A DNA stretch of 52,111 nt from Thermodesulfovibrionales bacterium (GTDB lineage Bacteria; Nitrospirota; Thermodesulfovibrionia; Thermodesulfovibrionales; SM23-35). Shown here piece by piece: positions 13,323 through 20,115 of the stretch. The stretch is from the NCBI GenBank assembly GCA_022865525.1, contig JALHSV010000264.1, positions 1-52,111 of the forward strand, read 5' to 3'. Numbering within the stretch: the stretch's first letter is position 1; every line of letters begins with the position of its first letter. The translations under genes and the position numbers were made by a program. The notes under the pieces were generated by a model. The model was not told the origin of the DNA, did not search any database, and saw only the letters and a program-made list of their open reading frames with translations.

Positions 13323-13882
13323 CCGAAAAAGAAAAACAGACTAAAGCAGGATTAAATAATGCGTTAAAGGCTCATTATGATAATGACTGGGCGGGAACTT
13401 TCTGGGCTATAAGTAAGGCGATAACCCTGCTCGAAGAGCCTGCCGAGAAGCCGTTTGAGCCAGAGCGCAATGAAGAATTTAAGCGAAAAGAGGGAAAACA
13501 TAAATTGGTTTACGATAAAAAGCTACGAACAATAGTAGGTTACTGTAAAACACACAAGGTATATTATCAACCAAGCGGTAATTGTTATAAGTGTTGTCCT
13601 GAGCCTGCCGAGAAGCCGGAGAGCGAGTCAAACACAGATTTTATAGATGGAGCAAGAGCACTATTACGGCAAGGAGCAGATGACCGACAATGGGCGTTTG
13701 CAACACTTCTTAGAAAAGCCTGCGACCGCCTCGAAGAACTCAAAGACAGAGAAGAACAAATTCTGGCTAAAGCGTCAGCCGCCACCAAGCGGGCAGAGCA
13801 GGCAGAGGCCAAACTCGAAGGGTTATTGAAAGAGAACTCAGAACTGCGTAAAAGGCAACGACAACCTGACCCATATTCCTGA
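13319..13882 (+). CDS. Hypothetical coiled-coil protein, 187 aa
   Basis: The N-terminal half has two copies of an EPAEKP(F/E)E segment (near residues 40 and 97) flanking a KLVYDKKLRTIVGYCKTHKVYYQPSGNCYKC Cys/His segment. The C-terminal half is a long helix (REEQILAKASAATKRAEQAEAKLEGLLKEN). It is the last rightward gene of the early block, followed by a GC-rich hairpin and oppositely oriented genes. Confidence 0.65.
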   Translation: MTEKEKQTKAGLNNALKAHYDNDWAGTFWAISKAITLLEEPAEKPFEPERNEEFKRKEGKHKLVYDKKLRTIVGYCKTHKVYYQPSGNCYKCCPEPAEKPESESNTDFIDGARALLRQGADDRQWAFATLLRKACDRLEELKDREEQILAKASAATKRAEQAEAKLEGLLKENSELRKRQRQPDPYS

Positions 13883-13936
13883 CATCGGGGAAAAGGTCGA
13901 GCAGCTATTAAGTAGTCCTTAATAACTCAAAATAAA

Positions 13937-13990
13937 GCCCGCCCAACGCTTTTAACCGACGCCAATCGGCAGGAGATACGCGGGGCGGGC
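13937..13990. other. GC-rich inverted repeat between convergent genes
   Basis: GCCCGCCC (13937-13944) and GGGCGGGC (13983-13990) are perfect complements enclosing 38 bases with an inner CCGA/TCGG stem. It lies between a rightward stop (13882) and a leftward stop (13998). It could slow transcription from both sides. No T-run is present, so it is not called a terminator. Confidence 0.45.
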
Positions 13991-13997
13991 AGGAATG

Positions 13998-14282
13998 CTA
14001 TTCTTTATTTTCGGCCTTTGCAATAGCTTGTAGAATTGGCAAAACGGGGAATGCTTTTCCTTTTACATCCCTGAGTTTTTCTATTGCGTATTTGCACGCT
14101 GCCAAAAGCTCATTGTAGTTATTGATTTTAATGAGCTTATAACTTTCAAGTCGTCTTTCAAGCTCATTGTGGTTCACTCCAGATGTATCGTCTTCACAAA
14201 GCCCTTGCTTATTTGCTCCTGCTTCCAACATCATCTTTAATGTCTTATAGCATACATCAATACATTTTATTGTATGTTCCAT
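13998..14282 (-). CDS. Hypothetical protein ending AIAKAENKE, 94 aa
   Basis: Leftward gene. Helical protein with Cys residues at 8 and 12 (CIDVCYKTLKMMLEAG) and NELLAACKYAIEKLRDVKG, a segment resembling phage 'ELL.AC..A' proteins. Its final nine residues (AIAKAENKE) recur exactly in the gene at 14521, and KAENKE also recurs after 14345. A GGATATT site precedes the start. Confidence 0.65.
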   Translation of the reverse strand: MEHTIKCIDVCYKTLKMMLEAGANKQGLCEDDTSGVNHNELERRLESYKLIKINNYNELLAACKYAIEKLRDVKGKAFPVLPILQAIAKAENKE

Positions 14283-14560
14283 TTTAATATCCTCACTTTC
14301 AACTCTTATGCCCGTACAGAGCTACTATTCTTTATTTTCGGCTTTCAGGGCAGGTTCTCTTCGGCCTCTTCCAGTGTGTCAAACGGCCCCCAGACCTCTG
14401 TATAGCCGCTATATTCTGGCGTTGCGTCTTGGGCGTTGTCCGATGCGAATGTATCGCTTTTGCCGTTTTCGTCAATTCCTACGTAATACTTATCCATTTC
14501 TATTCTCCTTGTTTTACTTGTTATTCTTTATTTTCGGCTTTGGCGATAGCCTGTTCAAAC
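13999..14560 (-). repeat. Three copies of a 20-nt gene-end junction (KAENKE tail)
   Basis: The + strand string ATTCTTTATTTTCGGCTTT, coding KAENKE-stop leftwards, occurs at about 14001 (one mismatch), 14329 and 14523. Two copies are in frame at gene ends and one lies just past a stop. This is the leftward counterpart of the junction repeats in the rightward operons. Confidence 0.75.
14345..14497 (-). CDS. Small acidic protein, 50 aa
   Basis: Leftward ATG at 14497 with AGGAGAATAG upstream. The peptide MDKYYVGIDENGKSDTFAS...EVWGPFDTLEEAEENLP is a typical small phage protein of the 'G(P)FDT.EEAE' type. Immediately after its stop, another frame reads ALKAENKE-stop, the same tail that ends both neighbours. 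The junction copy is therefore present but out of frame here. Confidence 0.6.
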   Translation of the reverse strand: MDKYYVGIDENGKSDTFASDNAQDATPEYSGYTEVWGPFDTLEEAEENLP

Positions 14561-14838
14561 TTTGGGCCGAGTACCTTGCCCGCACCGCACCAATCAGTCT
14601 TGCTTTTCATGTAATCACTAATTAAAAGGCCATAGGCTTGTTTTACACACACCAAAAGCTCGGGCGCAGCCGCCATCAGCCGGGCGTTAGCCTCGGCTAT
14701 CTGTCTCACATTACCTTCTGGGTAATAGCTTTCAACCATCTCGGCAATAGCATGTTCTTTGTTTTGTACCATGACCTTTGATTCTGTACTATGCACATAT
14801 TTCCAGATTTTCACTTCCCATTTACCTTGTGTAATCAT
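14521..14838 (-). CDS. DUF551/ead-like hypothetical protein, 105 aa
   Basis: Leftward ATG at 14838, with AAGGAGATTATT upstream. The protein contains EANARLMAAAPELLVCVKQAYGLL. This 'ANARLIAAAPELLEAL' motif is very common in small phage proteins next to recombination and lysis genes, and its function is unknown. The C-terminal AIAKAENKE tail is shared with the gene at 13998. Confidence 0.7.
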   Translation of the reverse strand: MITQGKWEVKIWKYVHSTESKVMVQNKEHAIAEMVESYYPEGNVRQIAEANARLMAAAPELLVCVKQAYGLLISDYMKSKTDWCGAGKVLGPKFEQAIAKAENKE

Positions 14839-14913
14839 AATAATCTCCTTTGTTTATATTTGTGCGCCAAAGCTGTATATTATACAGTAAATCTGCACAT
14901 ATTGTTAACGTTT

Positions 14914-15195
14914 CTACAAAATACTCTTTGAAATATGCGAGATTGTTTCATCTATATCATCGGGAGCATTGTAATAATGCTGGCTATAACAAATGCCGTC
15001 ATCTTCACAAAACACTCCAACCCACACATGAGAAGCCCCTTGCTTTTTATCGCCGTTTGCTATCTTGCGCGCTCTTTGAGCGGCGTCGCGGGGCTGGCAG
15101 AACATGGAATCGCAATATACAGAATAATTAAGAGGTTTTGGGCAGTGAACAGCCATACTCCATACTGAATAATTAAGTGATTTGGTCGTTTCCAT
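14914..15195 (-). CDS. Hypothetical protein with internal repeat, 93 aa
   Basis: Leftward ATG at 15195 with AAGGAGAATGAA upstream. The N-terminus repeats itself (SLNYSVWSMAVHCPKPLNYSVYCDSM), followed by CQPRDAAQRARKIANG and GASHVWVGVFCEDDGICYSQHYYNAPDD. No known family. The interval 14839-14913 is AT-rich leader sequence with no gene. Confidence 0.65.
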   Translation of the reverse strand: METTKSLNYSVWSMAVHCPKPLNYSVYCDSMFCQPRDAAQRARKIANGDKKQGASHVWVGVFCEDDGICYSQHYYNAPDDIDETISHISKSIL

Positions 15196-15234
15196 TTCAT
15201 TCTCCTTTTAATAAATTGTTAATCGTTTCATAAA

Positions 15235-15277
15235 GCCCTGCCTGCCTTGCGGCGTACGCCAGGTTCACGAGCAGGGC
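15235..15277. other. Compact inverted repeat between leftward genes
   Basis: GCCCTGC (15235-15241) pairs with GCAGGGC (15271-15277) and encloses the 10-base palindrome GGCGTACGCC (15251-15260). It fills the gap 15196-15286 between two leftward genes. It could be a small terminator-like or processing element. No T-run is seen. Confidence 0.4.
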
Positions 15278-15286
15278 CGGAGGATT

Positions 15287-15769
15287 TTAACTCTCATATT
15301 TGATAATCTCATCCAATAACTCTTGATTGTAAACCTCATCAAATACCATATCCTTGTCAAAACTACGACCGCCGCCGGTACAATTAAAAACAGGATAATC
15401 TTCTTCTGTTAATTCAGGGACGGCCTCTCGTATCATATCCCAGTAAGCGTAACCACTTAGGTCATAAATGGCATCATCTCCATCATTGTTGAGCATATCT
15501 TCAGCATATTCCGCCAAACTCTGTTCGGTCATTCCTGCTTTTACGGCCTCTGCCCAATTTTCCCTGCAATAATCTTGGGCATAGTCGCCCTCCGGGTCTG
15601 TTTACTCTTCATAAGAGGCCCGAGATACGGGTTCTAATACTGTGGCCGTTGCGCCCTTAAAATCCTTCCCGTATGTAAATAGATAATCACAAACATAATA
15701 AGAGTCTCCGATACGTCCGACCAATTGCTTTTTGTCGATTTGTTTCTTTTCTGTAGTCTCAACTTTCAT
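15287..15769 (-). pseudogene. 160-codon gene interrupted by one in-frame TAA
   Basis: From the leftward ATG at 15769 (AAGGAGAATGAA upstream) the frame gives 55 residues (MKVETTEKKQ...SRASYEE), then TAA at 15602-15604. It then continues in the same frame without another stop to 15287, through DPEGDYAQDYCRENWAEAVKAG into the internal ATG at 15532 (MTEQSLAEYAEDMLNNDGDD...). The 3' part alone (81 aa) has no proper ribosome site. I read it as one gene with a nonsense change. Two separate genes or stop read-through are alternatives. Confidence 0.6.
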
Positions 15770-15805
15770 TTCATTCTCCTTTAATTAAGTTATTATTTGG
15801 CGTTT

Positions 15806-15976
15806 TTAATTATTGGCTTTCATCATACATTGTAAGAGGCTATTATATGGCCCCTTTGATTCATATTGGGGCGGCAGGTGCTTAATATCTGCCGCTGTTA
15901 GTTGATAACCGGCCCAGCGTTTTTTGCCTTTTTTGCGTACAATATACCACTGGATTTTATCGTTGGTGGTTTTCAT
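15806..15976 (-). CDS. Small basic protein, 56 aa, first gene of the leftward block
   Basis: Leftward ATG at 15976 with AAGGAGAATGAA upstream. The peptide MKTTNDKIQWYIVRKKGKKRWAGYQLTAADIKHLPP is basic, with an aromatic cluster. It is the first gene of the leftward operon, directly after the AT-rich divergent region. A small DNA- or polymerase-binding regulator is possible but unproven. Confidence 0.55.
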   Translation of the reverse strand: MKTTNDKIQWYIVRKKGKKRWAGYQLTAADIKHLPPQYESKGPYNSLLQCMMKANN

Positions 15977-16020
15977 TTCATTCTCCTTATTAAGTTTTGG
16001 CGTCTTAACTTATATCATAT

Positions 16021-16049
16021 ATATTACAGTATAACTTTAATGTTTACAA
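16021..16049 (-). promoter_or_regulatory. Candidate leftward promoter
   Basis: On the minus strand TTGTAA (16049-16044) is followed after 17 bases by TAATAT (16026-16021), about 45 bases before the first leftward ATG. Both boxes are only partial matches. The whole 15977-16210 interval is very AT-rich and must contain signals for both directions. Confidence 0.35.
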
Positions 16050-16072
16050 GATAATTATTCCTTTACACAACA

Positions 16073-16114
16073 CGCTCAAAGCATAAATAGTTATAAGTAA
16101 AAGACTTATGAGCG
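16073..16114. other. Inverted repeat in the divergent control region
   Basis: CGCTCA (16073-16078) and TGAGCG (16109-16114) are complementary, flanked by further partly matching AAG/CTTA bases, with a 30-base AT-rich centre. The position between divergent genes makes an operator or RNA hairpin possible. No repressor gene was recognised. The rest of 15977-16210 shows only AT-rich sequence. Confidence 0.35.
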
Positions 16115-16210
16115 AAAAAAAACTTTATTCTAATAAATAATAAACTTGTAATAATAGTTCAATATGTTAGTTTGTAATTAAATGATAACTTATTATAAGG
16201 AGTTTATGTT

Positions 16211-16657
16211 ATGGAAAAAATGTGTATAAGCTGCAAAAGGAAGCCCATTAAGATTAAGAAGTGGAGACGTTGTTTAGCTTGTTATCAAAAATACAGGAAA
16301 AAAGAGGGAATGAAAAATTGTAGAAGCGCAGAAGAAAGACCTATCGCTTTTCCGTCCGAGATAGAATTTATTAGAAGTTACTTTACACACAGCAACTGGA
16401 TATATCATCCTGCGAATTTCAAAGTCAACGGCAGCAAATATATGCCTGATTTTTATGACGGCGAACGAAACGTATTTATCGAAGTGGCCGGAACAAGACA
16501 GGCCTATTATAATAATCGGGCGAAATATATAACCTTTGCGGCCACTTTCCCGAAACTACAATTTGAAATACGGTATCCGGATGGCGTTTTATTGCCGCTA
16601 AATGAGACATATAAGGAAAAAATCGGACTTTCTGAAAATAAAAATAAATGTGTTTAA
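16211..16657 (+). CDS. PD-(D/E)XK nuclease-fold protein with zinc knuckle
   Basis: The 148-aa protein starts with MCISCKRKP and CLACYQKYR, a zinc-ribbon pair. Residues 55-125 have a nuclease core: FPSEIEF (helix Glu), FKVNGSKYMPDFYDGERNVFIEVAG (PD, then E-x-A) and a helix with YYNNRAKY. This matches the PD-x(n)-(D/E)-x-K/A metal site of restriction-like and resolvase-like endonucleases. It is transcribed alone, before the late promoter, with AAGGAG upstream. Confidence 0.65.
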   Translation: MEKMCISCKRKPIKIKKWRRCLACYQKYRKKEGMKNCRSAEERPIAFPSEIEFIRSYFTHSNWIYHPANFKVNGSKYMPDFYDGERNVFIEVAGTRQAYYNNRAKYITFAATFPKLQFEIRYPDGVLLPLNETYKEKIGLSENKNKCV

Positions 16658-16671
16658 TTGCGAAATTAGAT

Positions 16672-16699
16672 TTGACATTTGCGAGTTTCCAAATATACT
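16672..16699 (+). promoter_or_regulatory. Late promoter, sigma70 type
   Basis: A perfect TTGACA (16672-16677) and TATACT (16694-16699) with a 16-base spacer lie just after the nuclease gene. No gene start follows for more than 400 bases. A terminator at 16792 lies about 90 bases downstream of the predicted start, as at lambda pR'. It is the only strong promoter seen before the packaging and virion genes. Confidence 0.75.
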
Positions 16700-16791
16700 A
16701 ATGATATTAGGCGTGCGCCCGCCTTGAAAATAGGCGTCGAATATAAGCATATTTTGCAGGGATGTATAATATGATGGAAAATAGAATAATT

Positions 16792-16845
16792 CAGCCAGTC
16801 CAATACTCTTGTAACCACAGGATATATAGGGCTGGCTGTTTTTTT
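16792..16845 (+). terminator. Terminator in the late leader
   Basis: CAGCCAGTCC (16792-16801) pairs over 10 bp (one wobble) with GGGCTGGCTG (16829-16838) and is followed by seven Ts. The 27-base loop can fold further. It would release a leader RNA of roughly 140 nt unless antitermination occurs, so the late operon is probably controlled at this point. Confidence 0.75.
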
Positions 16846-17161
16846 ATATCTAATTCTTAGTCTGGCACGGATAACGGCCTGAGTGAGTGGCAGTGCAAGA
16901 GTATAGTGTGTAAAGTGCTATGCAAATATATCAGTGGTTATAGGTGCGCTTGACTGAAATCCCGGCGCATCGGCTCATAAGAGTTTAGAGAGAGTTTCAC
17001 TGCTACTCGTAGTCCACATATTAAAACTATTATAACAAGGCTGAAACAGTGAAAGAAACGGAAAACCGCAACTCATCGGACTTCAGGTTTTTAAGTTTCT
17101 CCCTTTGGGCTGGGGGGAAACTCTACCAACAATCTATCGTCCTTCAGGAGTTGAAAGTAAT
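16846..17161 (+). other. Gene-free late leader upstream of the packaging genes
   Basis: About 315 bases between the late terminator and the HNH gene hold no convincing ORF. A hairpin AGTTTC/GAAACT with extra TCCC/GGGG pairs lies at about 17093-17121. A GTTTCACTG/CAGTGAAA pair (about 16995 and 17048) encloses about 50 bases. The region may carry antitermination sequences or the cos/pac cleavage site expected near terminase genes. I see no recognised site. Confidence 0.4.
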
Positions 17162-17707
17162 ATGAATAGAGACCATAAAACACAGAAAAAAGACAAAGAA
17201 AAGGCAATAACGCTTTATGCTTCAGGTGCTTCGATGCGTCAAATACAAATAGAATGCGGAAAAAACGCTACTGTAGAACGAGTTAAGCGATGGGGCATTG
17301 AAAAGATTAAAGAGCAAGGTTCTTGGAAGCCCACAAAGTTAACTAAAAAAGAGAGAAGAAAAGCATTAAACACTTTCCGGAAGCCAAAAAAGAGAAAAAC
17401 AAAGAAAACCGCTGAAAGTTGGAAGAAACGAGTATTTGCAAGTTGGGCCGATACGCCAGAGCAGGCAGCTTTTAGACGTTCACCGGCCTATCAAGAATGG
17501 CGTATAATAGTATTAGAACGCGATAAGTACACTTGCCAGCATTGTGAACAGACAGGCGGTCGATTAGTGGTACATCATGTAAAGACGTTCAAAATGCACC
17601 TAGAGTTAAGATTAGAGCCTGATAATGGGATAGTATTGTGTAATGACTGCCACGAAAAACTGCATTTAAGCAGGGTTAAACAGCCTAAAATACTAAAGAT
17701 AGCATAA
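17162..17707 (+). CDS. HNH endonuclease, packaging-associated
   Basis: I start at the ATG at 17162, which follows CAGGAGTTGAAAG; the upstream TTG at 17105 lies in the leader hairpin. The 181-aa protein has a helix-turn-helix-like N-terminus (ALYASGASMRQIQIECG type), a basic linker, and at residues 122-175 the HNH core RDKYTCQHCEQTGGRLVVHHVKTF...NGIVLCNDCHEKLH with two CxxC zinc pairs. HNH genes next to terminase genes take part in specific cleavage during packaging in several cos phages. It directly precedes TerS, which fits that role. Confidence 0.85.
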   Translation: MNRDHKTQKKDKEKAITLYASGASMRQIQIECGKNATVERVKRWGIEKIKEQGSWKPTKLTKKERRKALNTFRKPKKRKTKKTAESWKKRVFASWADTPEQAAFRRSPAYQEWRIIVLERDKYTCQHCEQTGGRLVVHHVKTFKMHLELRLEPDNGIVLCNDCHEKLHLSRVKQPKILKIA

Positions 17708-17741
17708 ATGACCAATATAAAACGCACCAGGATGACCCAGG

Positions 17742-18209
17742 ATGGACGAACTCGACCAAATGAATACTAAACCACTAACAGATAAACAAAAACGCTTCTG
17801 CGAAGAGTATATACTTGACCTGAATGCTACACAAGCAGCTTTAAGAGCTGGATATTGCGCAAACACAGTAAATCAAACAGGTCCGGCTAACTTGGTAAAA
17901 GTTGGTATAAAGAAAGAGATAGATAGACTAAAGGCCATTAAGAGTAAAGAAATAGGGTTAACGGCTGAATTTATTATCAATAATCTCCGAAGCATAGCCG
18001 TAAACAACGCTGAATCAAGCCCTGCTGTATCTGTAAGGGCCTTCGAGTTATTAGGTAAGGTGAAGGGCATATTCGAGCCTGACAACCGGCAAAAGGCCCC
18101 TCAGACGGCTCAAATAACGTTTATTGACGGTACAAGGACGGCCGAAGAGGTTGAGCTGGCGCTGATACAGCGTAGGAAGCAGCTTGGAAACGCCATTTGT
18201 GAAGGATAA
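17742..18209 (+). CDS. terS: Terminase small subunit (Terminase_2 type)
   Basis: The 155-aa protein shows the family pattern LTDKQKRFCEEYILDLNATQAALRAGY, a helix-turn-helix DNA-recognition start. The central helices form the oligomerisation part, and the tail carries FIDGTRTAEEVELALIQRR. TerS binds the packaging site and hands DNA to the large subunit. An internal ATG at 17760 is an alternative start. TerL is 1.9 kb away, an unusual separation. Confidence 0.85.
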   Translation: MDELDQMNTKPLTDKQKRFCEEYILDLNATQAALRAGYCANTVNQTGPANLVKVGIKKEIDRLKAIKSKEIGLTAEFIINNLRSIAVNNAESSPAVSVRAFELLGKVKGIFEPDNRQKAPQTAQITFIDGTRTAEEVELALIQRRKQLGNAICEG

Positions 18210-18211
18210 AC

Positions 18212-18463
18212 ATGTATAAGAACGAAGAGAAGCAAAGGGAAGCGAACGCAGAACGGCAAAGGCGTTACAGGGAAAAGGACAAGGCGTTACATGGCAAGCG
18301 TAGAGGCAAGGACATCAAGTGCTTTGCTGACCTGCCGTATGATGTCCGAGCTACCATTGACAGACTGAGTGCAGATGAGCAAGAGCACAACAGGCGGACA
18401 GGCATAGCCATTAGTTATCAGCACACGTTCCCTGATAGGTATTACTCAACTGGATGCTGTTAG
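18212..18463 (+). CDS. Basic hypothetical protein, 83 aa
   Basis: The ATG comes two bases after the TerS stop, within GAAGGATAAAC. The N-terminal 40 residues are very charged and helical (KQREANAERQRRYREKDKALHGKRRGK), followed by FADLPYDVRATIDRLSADEQEHNRRTG, like a small DNA-binding or ribbon-helix-helix-type protein. It ends CC. It is likely co-translated with TerS. Confidence 0.65.
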   Translation: MYKNEEKQREANAERQRRYREKDKALHGKRRGKDIKCFADLPYDVRATIDRLSADEQEHNRRTGIAISYQHTFPDRYYSTGCC

Positions 18464-18525
18464 TATAATAAGCAAAGACAATGACAATGAGTATATTATA
18501 TAATTATCTAATAAAGTCGAAGGTA

Positions 18526-18563
18526 GGGGGGCGGGGGTTGGGGTGATGGGGTACTATGGTACC
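18526..18563 (+). other. G-quadruplex motif plus palindrome
   Basis: Four G-runs of 6, 5, 4 and 4 (18526-18531, 18533-18537, 18540-18543, 18548-18551) are separated by loops of 1, 2 and 4 bases. They are followed by GGTAC/GTACC (18550-18563). The gap 18464-18616 has no gene. The motif is on the coding strand between TerS and TerL. Confidence 0.7.
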
Positions 18564-18616
18564 TAAAAGGATGGTACACTCTCTCTCACTGCCCAGGCCT
18601 AATTTTAGGGATTGAT

Positions 18617-18832
18617 ATGTTAAACAACCCATATTACTGGATTTCGTATTATAGTGTTTTGGGTGAATTTGATAAGGTTGAATATTGGACTGGGAAGATT
18701 TCGGAATATAAGGAGTCCTATAATGAGTGGAAGGATATTGAGGACGCTTACATCGAGTCTCAGATAATAAAGAATCGCAAGTGGCACAGTTTTTATTATT
18801 TTCTAAGATACTTAATTACGGGCAGGGACTGA
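18617..18832 (+). CDS. Hypothetical protein, 71 aa
   Basis: Aromatic and acidic protein (NPYYWISYYSVLGEFDKVEYWTG, YNEWKDIEDAY) with no recognised family. AGGGATTG precedes the ATG weakly. The run of overlapping small genes from here to TerL supports it as real. Confidence 0.55.
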   Translation: MLNNPYYWISYYSVLGEFDKVEYWTGKISEYKESYNEWKDIEDAYIESQIIKNRKWHSFYYFLRYLITGRD

Positions 18833-18833
18833 T

Positions 18834-19025
18834 ATGAATAATGTTACCCAAACCAATACTTCGTCCACTACAGGCGATTCTGAGGCGTCTAAGGGGCACG
18901 TATATACACAGGAAGAGTTACGAAAGATGTATGGATTACCAAAGAGGGGTTGGAACAGTTATTTTGGTCATCCTGAAAAAGAGTTACCTCAACCCAAGTC
19001 TCCCACAGAAGGGCGAGAAGAATGA
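18834..19025 (+). CDS. Hypothetical protein, 63 aa
   Basis: The ATG is one base after the previous stop, with GGCAGGG upstream. Low-complexity Thr/Ser start (NNVTQTNTSSTTGDSEAS), then YTQEELRKMYGLPKRGWNSYFGHPEKELP. The 66-aa frame at 18841 is rejected for lack of a ribosome site. The stop overlaps the next ATG. Confidence 0.55.
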   Translation: MNNVTQTNTSSTTGDSEASKGHVYTQEELRKMYGLPKRGWNSYFGHPEKELPQPKSPTEGREE

Positions 19026-19279
19026 TAGCACACATAAATAGAATAAAGACAAGTCAGCCACATAGTCGTTCAGGTTGGTGTGATAGTTGCGATAGAGCGT
19101 CCGTAAGGTATGGTGCGAAATGTCCGGCTTGCGGAAATAAGCAAAAGACAAATAGAGCGAAGAAGCCGAGTCCTATGTTTGAGGGGCATGTATGGCTTCG
19201 TTACAATCCAAGAGACCCCAACAGGTATGGTTCGAGATATATACCGGCTCACATTCCCGTAGAAGGGCAGGAAGAATAA
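19022..19279 (+). CDS. Zinc-ribbon hypothetical protein, 85 aa
   Basis: GWCDSCDRASVRYGAKCPACGNKQ forms a four-Cys ribbon. The rest is basic (RAKKPSPMF, RYNPRDPNRYGSRYIP). The start overlaps the previous stop, with GGGCGAGAAG upstream. Function unknown. Confidence 0.6.
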   Translation: MIAHINRIKTSQPHSRSGWCDSCDRASVRYGAKCPACGNKQKTNRAKKPSPMFEGHVWLRYNPRDPNRYGSRYIPAHIPVEGQEE

Positions 19280-19282
19280 CTA

Positions 19283-19495
19283 ATGGCGCGTATAACGACT
19301 AAATTTGGATGTGGCGATAATGTAAATTGCAAGGGCATTCCCGGTCAGGTTACCGCCATATTCATTCGTGGTAAGGGCAGGGCTTATGAGTTTAGCTATC
19401 TTAACGGCGAAGGCGAACCAACTTGTGTAAATGCTGAGGAATGCGAACTAAGTAAAGAAAAGCAGCAAAGGATAGGATATAAGCATAATGAGTGA
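19283..19495 (+). CDS. Hypothetical protein, 70 aa
   Basis: Beta-rich small protein (ITTKFGCGDNVNCKGIPGQVTAIFIRGKGRAYEFSYLNGEGE). The pattern resembles small SH3-like domains of phage accessory proteins. It overlaps the downstream 56-aa gene by 8 bases. AGGAAG upstream. Confidence 0.55.
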   Translation: MARITTKFGCGDNVNCKGIPGQVTAIFIRGKGRAYEFSYLNGEGEPTCVNAEECELSKEKQQRIGYKHNE

Positions 19496-19658
19496 AAAAG
19501 AAAGACCTATTTGGGAACAATACGGAATTGGCATTGCCGAATATGCTCGTGCGTTTAATAAAGAATTATCGAATGCCGCTGAAAGATTGGGTATTACAAT
19601 GGTAGAAAAGTGCAAAGGTGGCCGCAGAGGTGGTAAAAAAGGTGGTAAGCGTAAATGA
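19488..19658 (+). CDS. Small basic protein with Gly/Lys tail, 56 aa
   Basis: Helical N-terminal part (YGIGIAEYARAFNKELSNAAERLG) and a tail GGRRGGKKGGKRK suited to nucleic acid or polyanion binding. Its TGA overlaps the ATG of the next gene (ATGA at 19655). Basic tails like this occur in small DNA- or RNA-binding phage proteins. Confidence 0.6.
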   Translation: MSEKERPIWEQYGIGIAEYARAFNKELSNAAERLGITMVEKCKGGRRGGKKGGKRK

Positions 19659-20083
19659 GAGCATTAGTTATATTAATTTTAGCATTACTTACTTTTGTTC
19701 CTACTCCGGTGGTAGTTCCCGGCGACCCGTTTATATTTGACCCTGCTTTATGTCCGAGTCCGGCGATGTTGGCGGTAGTAGTTCCGGTGGGTGGTTCTTA
19801 CGCCGGCAGTCTGGACGTTTACGAGCGAGACGGAGAGGGCGTTGTTGTTACGGCTTCCAAGATAACGGTTGATTCGGTACCGATTACTATTAAGGATTCT
19901 ACTGACCCGTTAGGTTTGGCGGTTATTCATACGTTTAACTGGGGTTGGGCGCCTACTATTGACGATATAGGTCTGCATTATATAAATGTGGTGGTCTCTG
20001 ACCCATTAGGCGCAAAGGATGCAAGGACGTTGGTATTATTGATAAAGGTAAATAGTCCGCCCGTTATAGTGGGGTGTAGATGA
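19655..20083 (+). CDS. Secreted or virion Ig/cadherin-like protein, 142 aa
   Basis: The N-terminal hydrophobic helix (residues 3-20) is a signal-peptide-like segment. Residues 45-135 form a single beta-sandwich-like repeat (GSYAGSLDVYERDGEGVVVTA, GLHYINVVVSDPLGAKDARTLVLLIKV), as in cadherin- or Ig-like domains. Such domains on phage proteins often help virion or surface adhesion. Confidence 0.55.
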   Translation: MRALVILILALLTFVPTPVVVPGDPFIFDPALCPSPAMLAVVVPVGGSYAGSLDVYERDGEGVVVTASKITVDSVPITIKDSTDPLGLAVIHTFNWGWAPTIDDIGLHYINVVVSDPLGAKDARTLVLLIKVNSPPVIVGCR

Positions 20084-20115
20084 GGTTTTTGAGAAGGAAG
20101 AAACGGACGCATTAA
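20080..20115 (+). CDS. Possible 11-codon coupling ORF before TerL
   Basis: ATG at 20080 (overlapping the previous TGA) gives MRFLRRKKRTH and stops at TAA, directly followed by the TTG start of TerL. The GAGAAGGAAG stretch inside it can serve as ribosome site for TerL. It would couple TerL translation to upstream genes. The only support is arrangement. Confidence 0.3.
   Translation: MRFLRRKKRTH

Larger units (their letters stand above)
12890..13324 (+). repeat. Triplicated GGAGACAAAATGA gene junction
   Basis: The same GGAGACAAAATGA junction (codons ETK, ribosome site and next start) occurs at about 12892, 13109 and 13311. Three consecutive genes thus end in ETK and start from the same site. 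The intervening proteins are unrelated. It is the same construction as at 11906/12131. Confidence 0.75.

Noticed and set aside
14308..15168. Rightward frames over the leftward small-gene block
   Set aside because: They lack ribosome sites, have rare-residue composition and oppose leftward genes with AGGAG sites at each start.
16150..16200. Possible rightward promoter (TTGTAA-16-TATAAG) before the nuclease gene
   Set aside because: The -10 would overlap the ribosome site, leaving no room for a leader, so it is not credible.
17105..17161. TTG extension of the HNH gene
   Set aside because: The extra 19 codons lie in the leader hairpin; the ATG at 17162 has an AGGAG site.
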